Positions 9,601-17,945 of a stretch of 64,000 bases of DNA are shown here, in pieces. Origin of the DNA: an uncultured Bacteroides sp. (lineage in GTDB: Bacteria > Bacteroidota > Bacteroidia > Bacteroidales > Bacteroidaceae). The DNA lies in the NCBI GenBank assembly GCA_947074275.1, contig CAMTPA010000004.1, positions 1 through 64,000 of the forward strand, read 5' to 3'. The position numbers and the translations under genes are program-made. Positions within the stretch are counted from its first letter, which is position 1; each line of letters starts with the position of its first letter. The notes beneath the pieces are model-generated. The model did not search any database. It was not told where the DNA came from and was given only the letters and a program-made list of their open reading frames with translations.

Positions 9601-10707
9601 GAGATGAACCGCATCTTCGAACGTTTCTATCAGATAAACAACAGCCACAACAACTCCAATGTGGGGACGGGCATCGGGCTACATCTCACCAAATCGCTGG
9701 TAGAACTGCATCACGGCACCATTGCTGTGCAAAACAACGAAGATGGAGTGGGAAGCCGTTTCACGGTACGTATCCCGTGGGGCAATGCGCACTTGCACGC
9801 CGATGAGATAATAGATGATACAATGGTGTCTATCAAGCCGTCGAAGGCAGAGAACGTGCTTGCGGTGGTGGATGCGGAAGAACTGGATGAGAAAAAACAA
9901 AAAGCACGAACCAAGCACCGCATTGTGGTGATAGAGGATGATGAAGAGATACGCAGATACGTCGGTCGCGAGCTTTCGTCTACCTATCACGTGGTGGAGT
10001 TTGCCAATGGCAAGGAGGCACTTCCCTACATTATAAAAAAGAATCCAAGCTTAATAATAAGCGACGTGATGATGCCCGAGATGGATGGGATAACCCTTTG
10101 CAGAAAAGTGAAGCAAAATGTGCATACCAACCACATCCCTGTATTGCTGCTTACTGCCAAAAACCGAGAAGAGGACAACATCGATGCACTCGATATGGGA
10201 GCAGATGCCTATATGACTAAGCCCTTCAACATCGACCTGCTGAGGAAAACTGCCGAAAGCCTCATTCGTAGTCGTGAGGTGCTTCGCAATTGCTTCACCG
10301 GCAATCAGGAACAAGAGGTGAAGAAACCCGTGCTACCCGTTCAGTCTACCGACGACAAACTACTCGACCGCATAATGAATGTGGTGAACCGCAACCTAAG
10401 TAATCAAGATTTGAGCGTGGAGATGATAACCAAAGAGGTAGGCATTAGCCGGGTGCATTTGCATCGTAAACTCAAAGAACTGACCAACCAAAGCGCGCGC
10501 GACTTGATAAAGAATGTGCGATTGAAACACGCGGCTACCCTGCTCACCACCACACACTACAACGTGACGGAGGTGACAGAGATGGTAGGCTTTTCGAGTA
10601 TCACGCTTTTCTCGCGCTCGTTCAAAGAACTGTATGGTATGCCGCCTACCGAATATGCCCTTGCGCACGACAAAAAAACGATTACTCCTACTGCCGAAGA
10701 TAACTGA
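6667..10707 (+). CDS. Hybrid two-component system sensor/regulator (HTCS) of the xylan locus
   Basis: A 1346-residue single-polypeptide phosphorelay. A signal peptide ends at ALHAQ, followed by a periplasmic sensor made of repeated Reg_prop blades (for example RNGMIWVATEDGLNRYDG) to about residue 680, then a Y_Y_Y domain. One membrane segment lies near residues 765-785. The cytoplasmic part has HisKA with the phospho-acceptor His in NISHEIRTP (about 815), HATPase (NLLSNAVKF, DTGIGM, GTGIGL), a receiver with Asp in ISDVMMPEMDG (about 1130), and a C-terminal AraC helix-turn-helix. HTCS proteins of this kind bind a breakdown oligosaccharide in the periplasm and activate the neighbouring locus. 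The start at 6667 is chosen because it gives a proper signal peptide and sits just after the promoter. Confidence 0.95.
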   Translation: MYYKSILCAVLLCVMSALHAQNSKLFTADRELSSSLINEIYQDRNGMIWVATEDGLNRYDGTKFSIYKHDANDDNSLAHNLVRYLFEDNKGHLLVGCYNGVQLYNPATDDFSLPAVRENGERFVCNINMILQRKNGEIWLSGSELSRLVIEDDKLVVTPIDLPIGTAVTDYLLEDSQGDMWVVVDENKVYRLNANQELVYYPLADDKMLINALGQDFQGNIYLGTLAHGLLKLSGDKRCFVSIPSHEQLSVRTIYPGNQDEVYVGTDGHGLKVYNNRLNELTDSRIDNSYFDLTKSKVHSVIKDSDGNFWLAIYQKGVMMIPAQPNRFKYIGYKSANRNIIGSCCVTALFKDKENTLWVGTDNDGIYRIDKDGKESCHFEHSTSSHSVPSIVINLFEDSDGVLWCGSFSNGMGRVDKQTGRFTPLRLIDSENSLTHRVYCIVEDSDKKLWIATMGGGVFCYDMNTQKVSTTNVTPNEKWVSTLFYAKEKNKLYVGTYNGVACVDLNDENHDTHMLLSRHIIYSINEDARGNVWIGTSEGLVCLENESEAIEKFTIANGLPSDVIYAVLEDDYNNLWISTDAGVSRFDPLSRRFINYFVGDGLQGNEFSKNTAFKETNGILWFGGVNGVTYFNPMEITNPARKWNVAITDFYLHNTPVRKGMLSGGGLIIDKPVYEAEEFHLSHKDNAFTVEFATREYNSPERVSFMYSMNNADWVDLRSGVNRISFNDLHPGTYHLRIKAKDYDLLSDEKEIKIVIASPWYATTWAKMGYTLVFLVVAYLVYLQIKLRMRAKREMMEHQHAEAINEAKLQFFINISHEIRTPMSLVMSPLKKLMSQDEDIDRQRNYRTIYRNSERILSLVNQLMDIRKIDKGQMQLRFGEVELGDFLQELCDTFDYQVSHKHIGLLFNKCTHEVKAWVDLKNFDKILVNLLSNAVKFTPEGGQITISLSTGEDKEAKGALQNYIEISVSDTGIGMDATEMNRIFERFYQINNSHNNSNVGTGIGLHLTKSLVELHHGTIAVQNNEDGVGSRFTVRIPWGNAHLHADEIIDDTMVSIKPSKAENVLAVVDAEELDEKKQKARTKHRIVVIEDDEEIRRYVGRELSSTYHVVEFANGKEALPYIIKKNPSLIISDVMMPEMDGITLCRKVKQNVHTNHIPVLLLTAKNREEDNIDALDMGADAYMTKPFNIDLLRKTAESLIRSREVLRNCFTGNQEQEVKKPVLPVQSTDDKLLDRIMNVVNRNLSNQDLSVEMITKEVGISRVHLHRKLKELTNQSARDLIKNVRLKHAATLLTTTHYNVTEVTEMVGFSSITLFSRSFKELYGMPPTEYALAHDKKTITPTAEDN

Positions 10708-10733
10708 CGCATCAAACTAAATAGCGAACAACG

Positions 10734-10791
10734 AAGTCTTCAACAACGCATCGACCCTTGGAGGTGAAATGTGGTGTTGAAGACTTTTTTT
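10734..10791 (+). terminator. Rho-independent terminator after the HTCS gene
   Basis: AAGTCTTCAACA (10734-10745) pairs perfectly with TGTTGAAGACTT (10775-10786) and is followed by a run of seven T. It closes the HTCS transcript and separates it from the enzyme/transport operon. Confidence 0.85.
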
Positions 10792-10846
10792 ATTGTGGCG
10801 TATCGAAGTGTCTATCGCATCTTTTCTTGTATGAAATACAATAAGC

Positions 10847-10954
10847 GTATGTTACGTGGTGTGGTGTGTATTGTGTTGTTGTACAGTGTTTTATGATGCG
10901 GTATGTTACGTGTAGTATAATCCGCAATGTATCTTTTGCGAAGTATGTTATGTG
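10847..10954. promoter_or_regulatory. Triple direct repeat upstream of the xylan operon, candidate operator
   Basis: GTATGTTACGTG occurs at 10847-10858 and 10901-10912, and GTATGTTATGTG at 10943-10954. Spacings are 54 and 42 bases, close to whole helical turns. The repeats lie 50-157 bases before a promoter that has a good -7 box but no -33 box, as expected for an activator-dependent promoter. A role for the HTCS output domain here is inferred. Confidence 0.4.
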
Positions 10955-11003
10955 TGGTTTATTTCGTGTAACATTTGAATGAATGCCGAGCGAAATGAAT
11001 GAA

Positions 11004-11011
11004 TACATTTG
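11004..11011 (+). promoter_or_regulatory. -7 box before the GH43-susCD operon
   Basis: TACATTTG matches TAnnTTTG exactly, 24 bases before the start codon at 11036. No TTTG is found 19 bases upstream, suggesting dependence on an activator. Confidence 0.5.
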
Positions 11012-11035
11012 CCTTTGAAAACAACAATTTAGTAA

Positions 11036-12760
11036 ATGAAAAGCGCAAATTACTTCACACTAAGCATCGGGCTATTGCTGGCATTGGCAATTGGGCTTTC
11101 TTGCTCGTCGAGCAATCGACATAAAAGAGTGTTGGCGAATATGGACGATTCGGTAGCTCTTTTTAGTTATTTCAAATATGAAGGAAATGACGTGTTCTAC
11201 AAAGAAAATCCTCTTCCCGGCGAAAGCTTCTTTTATAACCCCATTCTTCCCGGATGGTATTCCGATCCAAGCATCTGCACCAATGGAGAAGACTACTTCT
11301 TGGTGACTTCTACTTTTGCTTACTTTCCCGGTGTTCCTCTTTTTCATAGCAAAGATTTGGTGAACTGGACACAAGTGGGCAATGTGCTCAATCGTCCGTC
11401 GCAATTGGTGAATATGGAAGGGCAAGGCGTGAGTGGAGGAATCTTTGCACCAGCTATCGAATACAATCCGCACAACCAAACCTACTATATGATAACAACC
11501 AACGTAGGTGCAGGAAACTTTTTTGTGAAAACACAAAATCCTTTTGGCGAATGGTCGGACCCTATTATGCTACCACAGGTAGGTGGCATCGACCCTTCTT
11601 TCTTTTTTGATGAAGACGGCAGGGCTTATATCGTGAACAACGATGAACCAGCAGGCGAACCCGAATACAGTGGACACCGCACCATTATGATTCAAGAGTT
11701 TGATGTGAATACCGATCAAACCATTGGGCCACGCAAAATAATAGTGGACAAAGGATCGCGCCCCGAAGAAAAACCAATATGGATTGAAGGGCCACACCTT
11801 TATAGAATGAACAACAAATACTATCTGATGGCTGCTGAGGGTGGAACTGGTGGTTGGCACTCGGAAGTGATTTTCAGTAGCAACGAGCCAATGGGCAACT
11901 ATCAAGCGTGGGAGAAAAACCCCATCTTGACGCAACGACACTTGAACCCCGAACGTTCGAGACCTGTGACAAGTGCAGGACACGCAGACTTGATTCAAAC
12001 CAAAGAAGGAGACTGGTGGGCACTCTTTTTGGCTTGCCGCCCCATCGACAATATGTTTGAGAATTTAGGGCGCGAAACCTTTATGATGCCTGTGAGATGG
12101 AGTGAAGATGGTTATCCCTACATCACCAAAGAAGACGACTTGGTGCCTATGATAGCCAAGCGAGAAGGGGTGATACGTGACGAACAAATCACCTTCGGCA
12201 ACTTTGAAGTATGCGATGAGTTTGATCAACCGCTGCTGGGCAATGACTGGCTCACGCTTCGAACACCTGCATCCGACTTATACTCTTTGGCAAACACGCC
12301 CGGCTACCTCACATTGAAGTGTGCGCCTGTGTGTGCCACCGAAAAGAAAACACCTGCATACGTAGGCCGAAGAGTGCAGCACCACAGTTTTGTGTGTAGC
12401 ACCCAAATGCTATTTAAACCCGCAGGGAATAATGCGCGCGCAGGAATGCTGCTCTTTAAAGATGAACAACACCAATACTTTTTTGGGGTGAAGGCTACCG
12501 ACGATAAAAAGATGATTACGCTAATGCAGGTAGATGGAACAGAGAAGAACGACTTGGTGGCCAAAGAGATAGAATACAACATAAATGACATAGAAATGAA
12601 AGTGGTTTCAAACGGACTAACCTATGATTTCTATTATGCGCTAAAGCCTCAGAAGTGGCAACTCTTATGCAAGAATATAGATGCAAGCCACCTGTCTACA
12701 CGCAATGCGGGCGGATTTACAGGCACTACTATCGGGATGTATGCAACTGCTAATTTGTGA
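11036..12760 (+). CDS. GH43 hydrolase with C-terminal beta-sandwich (subfamily 10-like), copy 2
   Basis: A 574-residue lipoprotein (signal ending AIGLSC, Cys23). The GH43 propeller lies at about residues 65-380 with Asp77 (YSDPS), Asp186 (GIDPS) and Glu251 (WIEGPH). A C-terminal beta-sandwich follows to the end. It is a paralogue of the enzyme at 4354-6090, but the N-terminal third and the substrate-loop regions differ, so the two may act on different linkages. It probably removes xylose or arabinose from xylo-oligosaccharides. It is the first gene of the plus-strand operon; 120 bases separate it from xusA with no terminator visible, so it is likely cotranscribed with the transport genes. Confidence 0.9.
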   Translation: MKSANYFTLSIGLLLALAIGLSCSSSNRHKRVLANMDDSVALFSYFKYEGNDVFYKENPLPGESFFYNPILPGWYSDPSICTNGEDYFLVTSTFAYFPGVPLFHSKDLVNWTQVGNVLNRPSQLVNMEGQGVSGGIFAPAIEYNPHNQTYYMITTNVGAGNFFVKTQNPFGEWSDPIMLPQVGGIDPSFFFDEDGRAYIVNNDEPAGEPEYSGHRTIMIQEFDVNTDQTIGPRKIIVDKGSRPEEKPIWIEGPHLYRMNNKYYLMAAEGGTGGWHSEVIFSSNEPMGNYQAWEKNPILTQRHLNPERSRPVTSAGHADLIQTKEGDWWALFLACRPIDNMFENLGRETFMMPVRWSEDGYPYITKEDDLVPMIAKREGVIRDEQITFGNFEVCDEFDQPLLGNDWLTLRTPASDLYSLANTPGYLTLKCAPVCATEKKTPAYVGRRVQHHSFVCSTQMLFKPAGNNARAGMLLFKDEQHQYFFGVKATDDKKMITLMQVDGTEKNDLVAKEIEYNINDIEMKVVSNGLTYDFYYALKPQKWQLLCKNIDASHLSTRNAGGFTGTTIGMYATANL

Positions 12761-12880
12761 ACTTTAAACTAAATAACAATCGCAACTATGAAACGTATTT
12801 TTGATGATAGCTAACAACTCTGTCGCTAACTGAAACAGATAGAAAAGATAGTATTATACTCAAATCTTAAACTAATAAAA

Positions 12881-15800
12881 ATGAAAACTGTATTAAAAAC
12901 TAATCAGAAGATTCCTTTGCTTTTTCTTTTGATGCTATTCAATTGTATGCTGGTGATGGCTCAGGGAGGAATGGCTATAAAGGGAGTTGTCGTGGATGAC
13001 AATGACGAACCGATTACCGGTGCTACGGTAACTGTAAAAGGGAACAGCTCAATAGGTACAATAACAAATATGGATGGAGATTTTGCACTAACAGTTCCCA
13101 GTGCAAAGTCTGTCTTAGTGGTGTCGTTTATCGGTATGATTCCACAAGAAGTAAAACTGAATGGAAATAACAGACTAAAGGTGGTTTTGGTAGACGATAC
13201 CCAACAATTGGAAGAAGTTGTAGTAGTGGGCTATGGTCAGCAGAAAAAGGTGAGTGTGGTAGGTGCTATCACGCAAACCACCGGAAAAGTTCTTGAACGT
13301 GCAGGTGGTGTGTCGGATATTGGTGCGGCACTCACAGGTAACTTGCCTGGTGTTATCACCACAGCAAGTACAGGTATGCCTGGCGATGAAGAGCCTCAAA
13401 TCGTGATTCGTGGTGTAAGCTCTTGGAATAATAGCGACCCATTGATTTTGGTAGATGGTATCGAACGTCCGATGAATAGCGTGGATATTAGCTCGGTGCA
13501 ATCTATCTCTGTATTGAAAGATGCTTCGGCAACGGCTGTGTATGGTGTGAAAGGTGCCAATGGGGTGATTCTGATTACTACAAAACGTGGTAACGAGGGA
13601 AAGGCTAAGATTGATATTGGTGTGAATGTAACTACCAAAATGGCCTCTAAACTACCCGGTAAATACGATGCTTACGATGCCTTGAAGTTGCGTAATGCAG
13701 CTATTGAAAATGAGTTGGGATTATACCCCGATTCGTGGAACAGCATCACGCCAATGGGGGAGATTGAAAAATACCGCAATCAGTCGACACTTGAGGATTA
13801 CGAACGTTACCCCAATGTAGACTGGACGGATGCTTTGTTTAAAAGTCACACGATGTCGTACAATGCCAATGTTAATGTATCGGGAGGTACTAAACTTGTG
13901 AAATATTTTGCGGCGGTAGATTACCTTCACGAAGGCGACCTTTTTAAAGAGTGGGACAACAAACGTGGTTATCAAGCTGGTTATGGATACAACCGCATCA
14001 ACGTGCGTAGCAATTTGGATTTCAACCTGACAAAAACCACTGTGTTGCGCACAAATATATCGGGTTCGCACGGTGTGCGTAAAACTCCTTGGGATATGAG
14101 CGATGACTCTTTCTACGCATCTCAGTTGTGGCAAGCCGCTTACAGCACGCCATCTGATGCTTTCTTGCCAGTTTATTCGGATGGAAGCTGGGGATATTAT
14201 CCCAATGACACGCAAGGTGCGCCAAACTCGGTAGTAAACTTAGCGTTGAGTGGGGTGGAGAAAAAAACAACCACTCGCATCAATACCGACTTTACTTTGG
14301 AGCAAGACCTTGGCTTTTTATTGAAAGGATTGAGCGCACGTGCTACTATTTCGTGGGACAACTCGTTCTTAGAAAGAAAAAGAGGTATCAATGACCTTTA
14401 CAACGATACACAATTCAAATGGATTGATCCAAAAACAGGTGAAGTATTCTACAAACAAGCTTTCGACGGATACAATAAATTCGACTTTCAGGAAAACATT
14501 GCTTGGAGCACACAAGGTGGTGAGGTAGACAACTGGGCTACAACACGCAACTTGTTCTATCAAGCACAAGTAAACTGGGGAGGAGTGTTTGGTAAACATA
14601 CCGTTGCTGCAATGGGTGTGTTCAACCGCAACGAGCGTGCTACAGGTAGTGTGTTCCCAAGCTATCGCGAAGACTGGGCGTTTCGTGTGACTTACGATTA
14701 TGCCAACAAATATTTCTTTGAATACAATGGTGCTTACAACGGCTCGGAAAAGTTTAGTAAAGAGAACCGTTTTGCTTTCTTCAACTCGGGAGCTATCGGC
14801 TGGATGATCAGTGAAGAGAAGTTCTTTAAACCCGTGCGCAAAGTGGTGGATATGCTGAAAGTGAGAGCCTCTTATGGAGAAATTGGTGACGACAATGTGG
14901 TAGGTCGCTGGTTGTACGAAACTCAATGGGGATATGGAAGCACAGCTTTGATGGGACTCAACCCAATGCAAGGGGAAAGAAGCCCTTATACTTGGTATTA
15001 CGAATCGGTGATTGGTAACCCTAACGTGCACTGGGAAAAGGCAGTAAAAACAAACATCGGTATTGATTACTCTTTATTCAACGGTATTCTTGCCGGTACT
15101 GTCGAAATATTCAACGACAAGCGTTCGGACATTCTTGTGGCGGGTGGCAACAGAGCGATTCCATCGTATTATGGAGCTACTGCACCCGTGGCAAACTTGG
15201 GTAGAGTAAGAACAAAAGGGTTTGAGGTAGAAGTACGTCTAAACTATACATTCGACAACAAACTTCGCTTGTGGGGTAACTTTAATATGACGCATGCTGC
15301 AAACAAAATTTTGAGCTATGATGATGCCGATCTTTTGGCAGATTATAAAAAGAATGCAGGCTATGCTATCGGACAAGCTCATTCGTACATCGACCACGGT
15401 TATATCAACAGTTGGGATGAGATATATGGTAGTACACAACACAATACGATGGACGGTCAAAAGTTGCCAGGTAGCTACAACATCATCGACTTCAACGGTG
15501 ACGGTGTGATTGATACCAATGACAATGTGCCCTATGGCTACACAGGAACTCCACAAAATACCTACAACGGTACTTTGGGTTTTGAATGGAATGGTTTTAG
15601 CGGCTTTGTACAATTCTACGGTGTAACCAATGTAAACCGTTACGTTTCGTTTAGCACCTTCAATGGCAAGCTGAATGTGGCTTATGACGAAGGAACTTAT
15701 TGGAGTTCTGATAGACTAAACGGTGATGTGCCAATGCCTCGTTGGAACTCAACTCCAAGTGGTTTCTCAAATGGTACACGCTATATGTACGATGGTTCAT

Positions 15801-16024
15801 ACATCCGCTTGAAGAATGTGGAACTTGCTTACACCTTTACCAACAACTGGGTTAAGAAAATTGGCTTGAGCAATCTACGTCTTTATGTCAATGGAAACAA
15901 CCTTTGGATGTGGTCGCGTATGCCCGATGATCGTGAATCGAATACCGCTGGTACTGGCTTGGCTTCGCAAGGAGCTTACCCTACAATGAAGCGTGTAAAC
16001 TTTGGCATAAAATTCTCACTCTAA
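12881..16024 (+). CDS. xusA: SusC-like TonB-dependent outer-membrane transporter (XusA type)
   Basis: A 1047-residue outer-membrane receptor. A signal peptide ends at LVMAQ. A carboxypeptidase-regulatory-like beta-sandwich (IKGVVVDDNDEPITGATV, residues about 32-110) precedes the TonB-box region (QQLEEVVVVGYG) and the plug domain (SDIGAALTGNLPGV to GVILITTKRG). The 22-strand barrel fills the rest and ends in an aromatic residue as outer-membrane barrels do (KFSL). It imports oligosaccharides with the energy of TonB-ExbBD. It is followed 12 bases later by its SusD partner. The order susC-susD-susC-susD-SGBP-GH10 matches the xylan utilization system named Xus in Prevotella bryantii, which is the basis for the symbol. 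Confidence 0.93.
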   Translation: MKTVLKTNQKIPLLFLLMLFNCMLVMAQGGMAIKGVVVDDNDEPITGATVTVKGNSSIGTITNMDGDFALTVPSAKSVLVVSFIGMIPQEVKLNGNNRLKVVLVDDTQQLEEVVVVGYGQQKKVSVVGAITQTTGKVLERAGGVSDIGAALTGNLPGVITTASTGMPGDEEPQIVIRGVSSWNNSDPLILVDGIERPMNSVDISSVQSISVLKDASATAVYGVKGANGVILITTKRGNEGKAKIDIGVNVTTKMASKLPGKYDAYDALKLRNAAIENELGLYPDSWNSITPMGEIEKYRNQSTLEDYERYPNVDWTDALFKSHTMSYNANVNVSGGTKLVKYFAAVDYLHEGDLFKEWDNKRGYQAGYGYNRINVRSNLDFNLTKTTVLRTNISGSHGVRKTPWDMSDDSFYASQLWQAAYSTPSDAFLPVYSDGSWGYYPNDTQGAPNSVVNLALSGVEKKTTTRINTDFTLEQDLGFLLKGLSARATISWDNSFLERKRGINDLYNDTQFKWIDPKTGEVFYKQAFDGYNKFDFQENIAWSTQGGEVDNWATTRNLFYQAQVNWGGVFGKHTVAAMGVFNRNERATGSVFPSYREDWAFRVTYDYANKYFFEYNGAYNGSEKFSKENRFAFFNSGAIGWMISEEKFFKPVRKVVDMLKVRASYGEIGDDNVVGRWLYETQWGYGSTALMGLNPMQGERSPYTWYYESVIGNPNVHWEKAVKTNIGIDYSLFNGILAGTVEIFNDKRSDILVAGGNRAIPSYYGATAPVANLGRVRTKGFEVEVRLNYTFDNKLRLWGNFNMTHAANKILSYDDADLLADYKKNAGYAIGQAHSYIDHGYINSWDEIYGSTQHNTMDGQKLPGSYNIIDFNGDGVIDTNDNVPYGYTGTPQNTYNGTLGFEWNGFSGFVQFYGVTNVNRYVSFSTFNGKLNVAYDEGTYWSSDRLNGDVPMPRWNSTPSGFSNGTRYMYDGSYIRLKNVELAYTFTNNWVKKIGLSNLRLYVNGNNLWMWSRMPDDRESNTAGTGLASQGAYPTMKRVNFGIKFSL

Positions 16025-16036
16025 ACTACGAACAAT

Positions 16037-17908
16037 ATGAAAAAATATATTCAAATCTTAAAATGTAGTGTTGCTGCTTTCTTGTTGGCAGGAACCACCG
16101 CCTGTACCGACTATTTGGACAGGTCTCCCGACTCTGCTATATCGGGTACGGCTGCGTTTAAGAACTTTACCAACTTTCAGGGATTTACTGAAGAACTTTA
16201 CTATTGTATTCCCGATTTTGCAAAAGGATACTGGACTAACTCTTTCAATTGGGGTGAAGATGAAATAATGAATGTGGGTGTTGATTACCATATGTGTTAT
16301 AAGGTAGACTTGGGCGACTTTTGGGGTTGGCAAAAAGAATACGATGGCTGGGCTTCGGGCTGGATGGATCGCAACTCGGTGAACACCAAAAACGACGACC
16401 GTTTTGCTAAGTCGTTGTGGCCAATGGCTTGGTATGGTATTCGCAAAGCCAATATGGGACTCGAAAATATAGATAAAATGACAGATGCCACAGCCGAAGA
16501 GCGTGATTTGGTAAAAGGTCAATTATACTTTTTCAGAGGTTGGTTTCACTTCCAGTTGATGCAATATTTTGGTGGGCTTCCTTATATAAACGAGGTGTTG
16601 CCATCCGACCAAACATTGCGATTGGAACGTCTTAACTACCACCAAACTGCTGCTTGCGCTGCTGCCGATTTTCGCGAAGCTGCCAATCTTCTTCCTATCG
16701 ACTGGGATGATACAACTGCAGGAAAACGCACTTTAGGTAAAAACCAATTGCGTATCAATAAGATTATGGCATTGGGCTACTTAGGCAAGAACCTACTTTG
16801 GGCAGCAAGTCCATTGATGAACCAAGAGTCTACAGGAAGCCGCACCTACAATACTGACTTGTGTAAACAAGCTGCTGAGGCTTTTGGAGAACTGTTGTCA
16901 CTGGTAGAAAGTGGTAAAACTCAATACGCTTTGGTTCCATTCGAAAAATACTCCGATTTGTTTTACACCAACAAGCAAAACTGGTTGATGCCAGGTTCTA
17001 CCGAAGCCATCTTTCGTGGCCCATCTTACGAACCCAACGGTACAAACTGGGGGATGAGTAAGCAATATCAAACCAAGCAATTGGTTGATGGTGGTGTTTT
17101 CTCGCTACCTACTGCCAACTATGTGGCTTATTATGGTATGGCAAACGGATTGCCATTGGAAGATCCAGCTTCAGGATTTGATAAGAACTTTCCTTGGAGA
17201 GGACGCGACCCTCGTTTCTATCACGACATTGTGTATGATGGAGCAAAAGTGGTACAAGGTTCAATGCCTGCCGACTCGGAAGGAAACCGCTACGCTAACC
17301 TTTATACAGATGGTAACTTTAGAGACTTGAACTATGGTAGCCGCACAGGATATTTGCTTTATAAATTTATTCCTACAACTTGTAACAAATACGACGATGG
17401 ATTTGGATGGGGAAATGCTCATCACTGTCATCTTAGCTGGATGCGTCTTGCCGATATTTACCTGATGTATGCTGAGGCTGCTGCTCAATACGGTGGTGGA
17501 GCCAATGGAAAATCGACCAACTTCTCCCTCACAGCCGAGGGTGCTGTAAACACCATTCGTGCTCGTGCTGGTGTAGAACCAGTTAATACGAAGTTTACAG
17601 GTTCTTTGGATGCCTTTATGGGCGAACTTCGCAGAGAGCGCGCCGTAGAGTTGGCTTTTGAGAGTCATCGATTCAACGACTTACGCCGCTGGTTGCTACT
17701 CGCAGAGTATCCTTACAACATCAAAACATCGCAAGAGTTTGTACGTGTAGGAGAGTTTGATAGCGAAGATACATCTCAAAATCAAGTTAGCGGATTTAGC
17801 GAAAATTTGATTCTTACTCGTAATTTCAGTAGCAAGCATTATTGGTTGCCACTCAAAGAAAGCGATACTACCCTGTACTTAGAGTTCCCTCAAAACTCAG
17901 GTTGGTAA
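16037..17908 (+). CDS. xusB: SusD-like surface glycan-binding lipoprotein (XusB type)
   Basis: A 623-residue lipoprotein with signal peptide and lipobox LAGTTAC (Cys23). It is a RagB/SusD family member. The N-terminal SusD-like region carries TPR-like helices (GQLYFFRGWFHFQLMQYFGG) and the C-terminal part contains the family signature near LAFESHRFNDLRRW. It closes the extracellular face of the XusA barrel and binds xylan fragments before uptake. It follows xusA by 12 bases and precedes the second susC by 37 bases. Substrate is inferred from the adjacent GH10 and GH43 enzymes rather than from binding residues. Confidence 0.93.
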   Translation: MKKYIQILKCSVAAFLLAGTTACTDYLDRSPDSAISGTAAFKNFTNFQGFTEELYYCIPDFAKGYWTNSFNWGEDEIMNVGVDYHMCYKVDLGDFWGWQKEYDGWASGWMDRNSVNTKNDDRFAKSLWPMAWYGIRKANMGLENIDKMTDATAEERDLVKGQLYFFRGWFHFQLMQYFGGLPYINEVLPSDQTLRLERLNYHQTAACAAADFREAANLLPIDWDDTTAGKRTLGKNQLRINKIMALGYLGKNLLWAASPLMNQESTGSRTYNTDLCKQAAEAFGELLSLVESGKTQYALVPFEKYSDLFYTNKQNWLMPGSTEAIFRGPSYEPNGTNWGMSKQYQTKQLVDGGVFSLPTANYVAYYGMANGLPLEDPASGFDKNFPWRGRDPRFYHDIVYDGAKVVQGSMPADSEGNRYANLYTDGNFRDLNYGSRTGYLLYKFIPTTCNKYDDGFGWGNAHHCHLSWMRLADIYLMYAEAAAQYGGGANGKSTNFSLTAEGAVNTIRARAGVEPVNTKFTGSLDAFMGELRRERAVELAFESHRFNDLRRWLLLAEYPYNIKTSQEFVRVGEFDSEDTSQNQVSGFSENLILTRNFSSKHYWLPLKESDTTLYLEFPQNSGW

Positions 17909-17945
17909 TAGCGAAAACAATACGTAAAATAAAAAAGAAAAAGCA

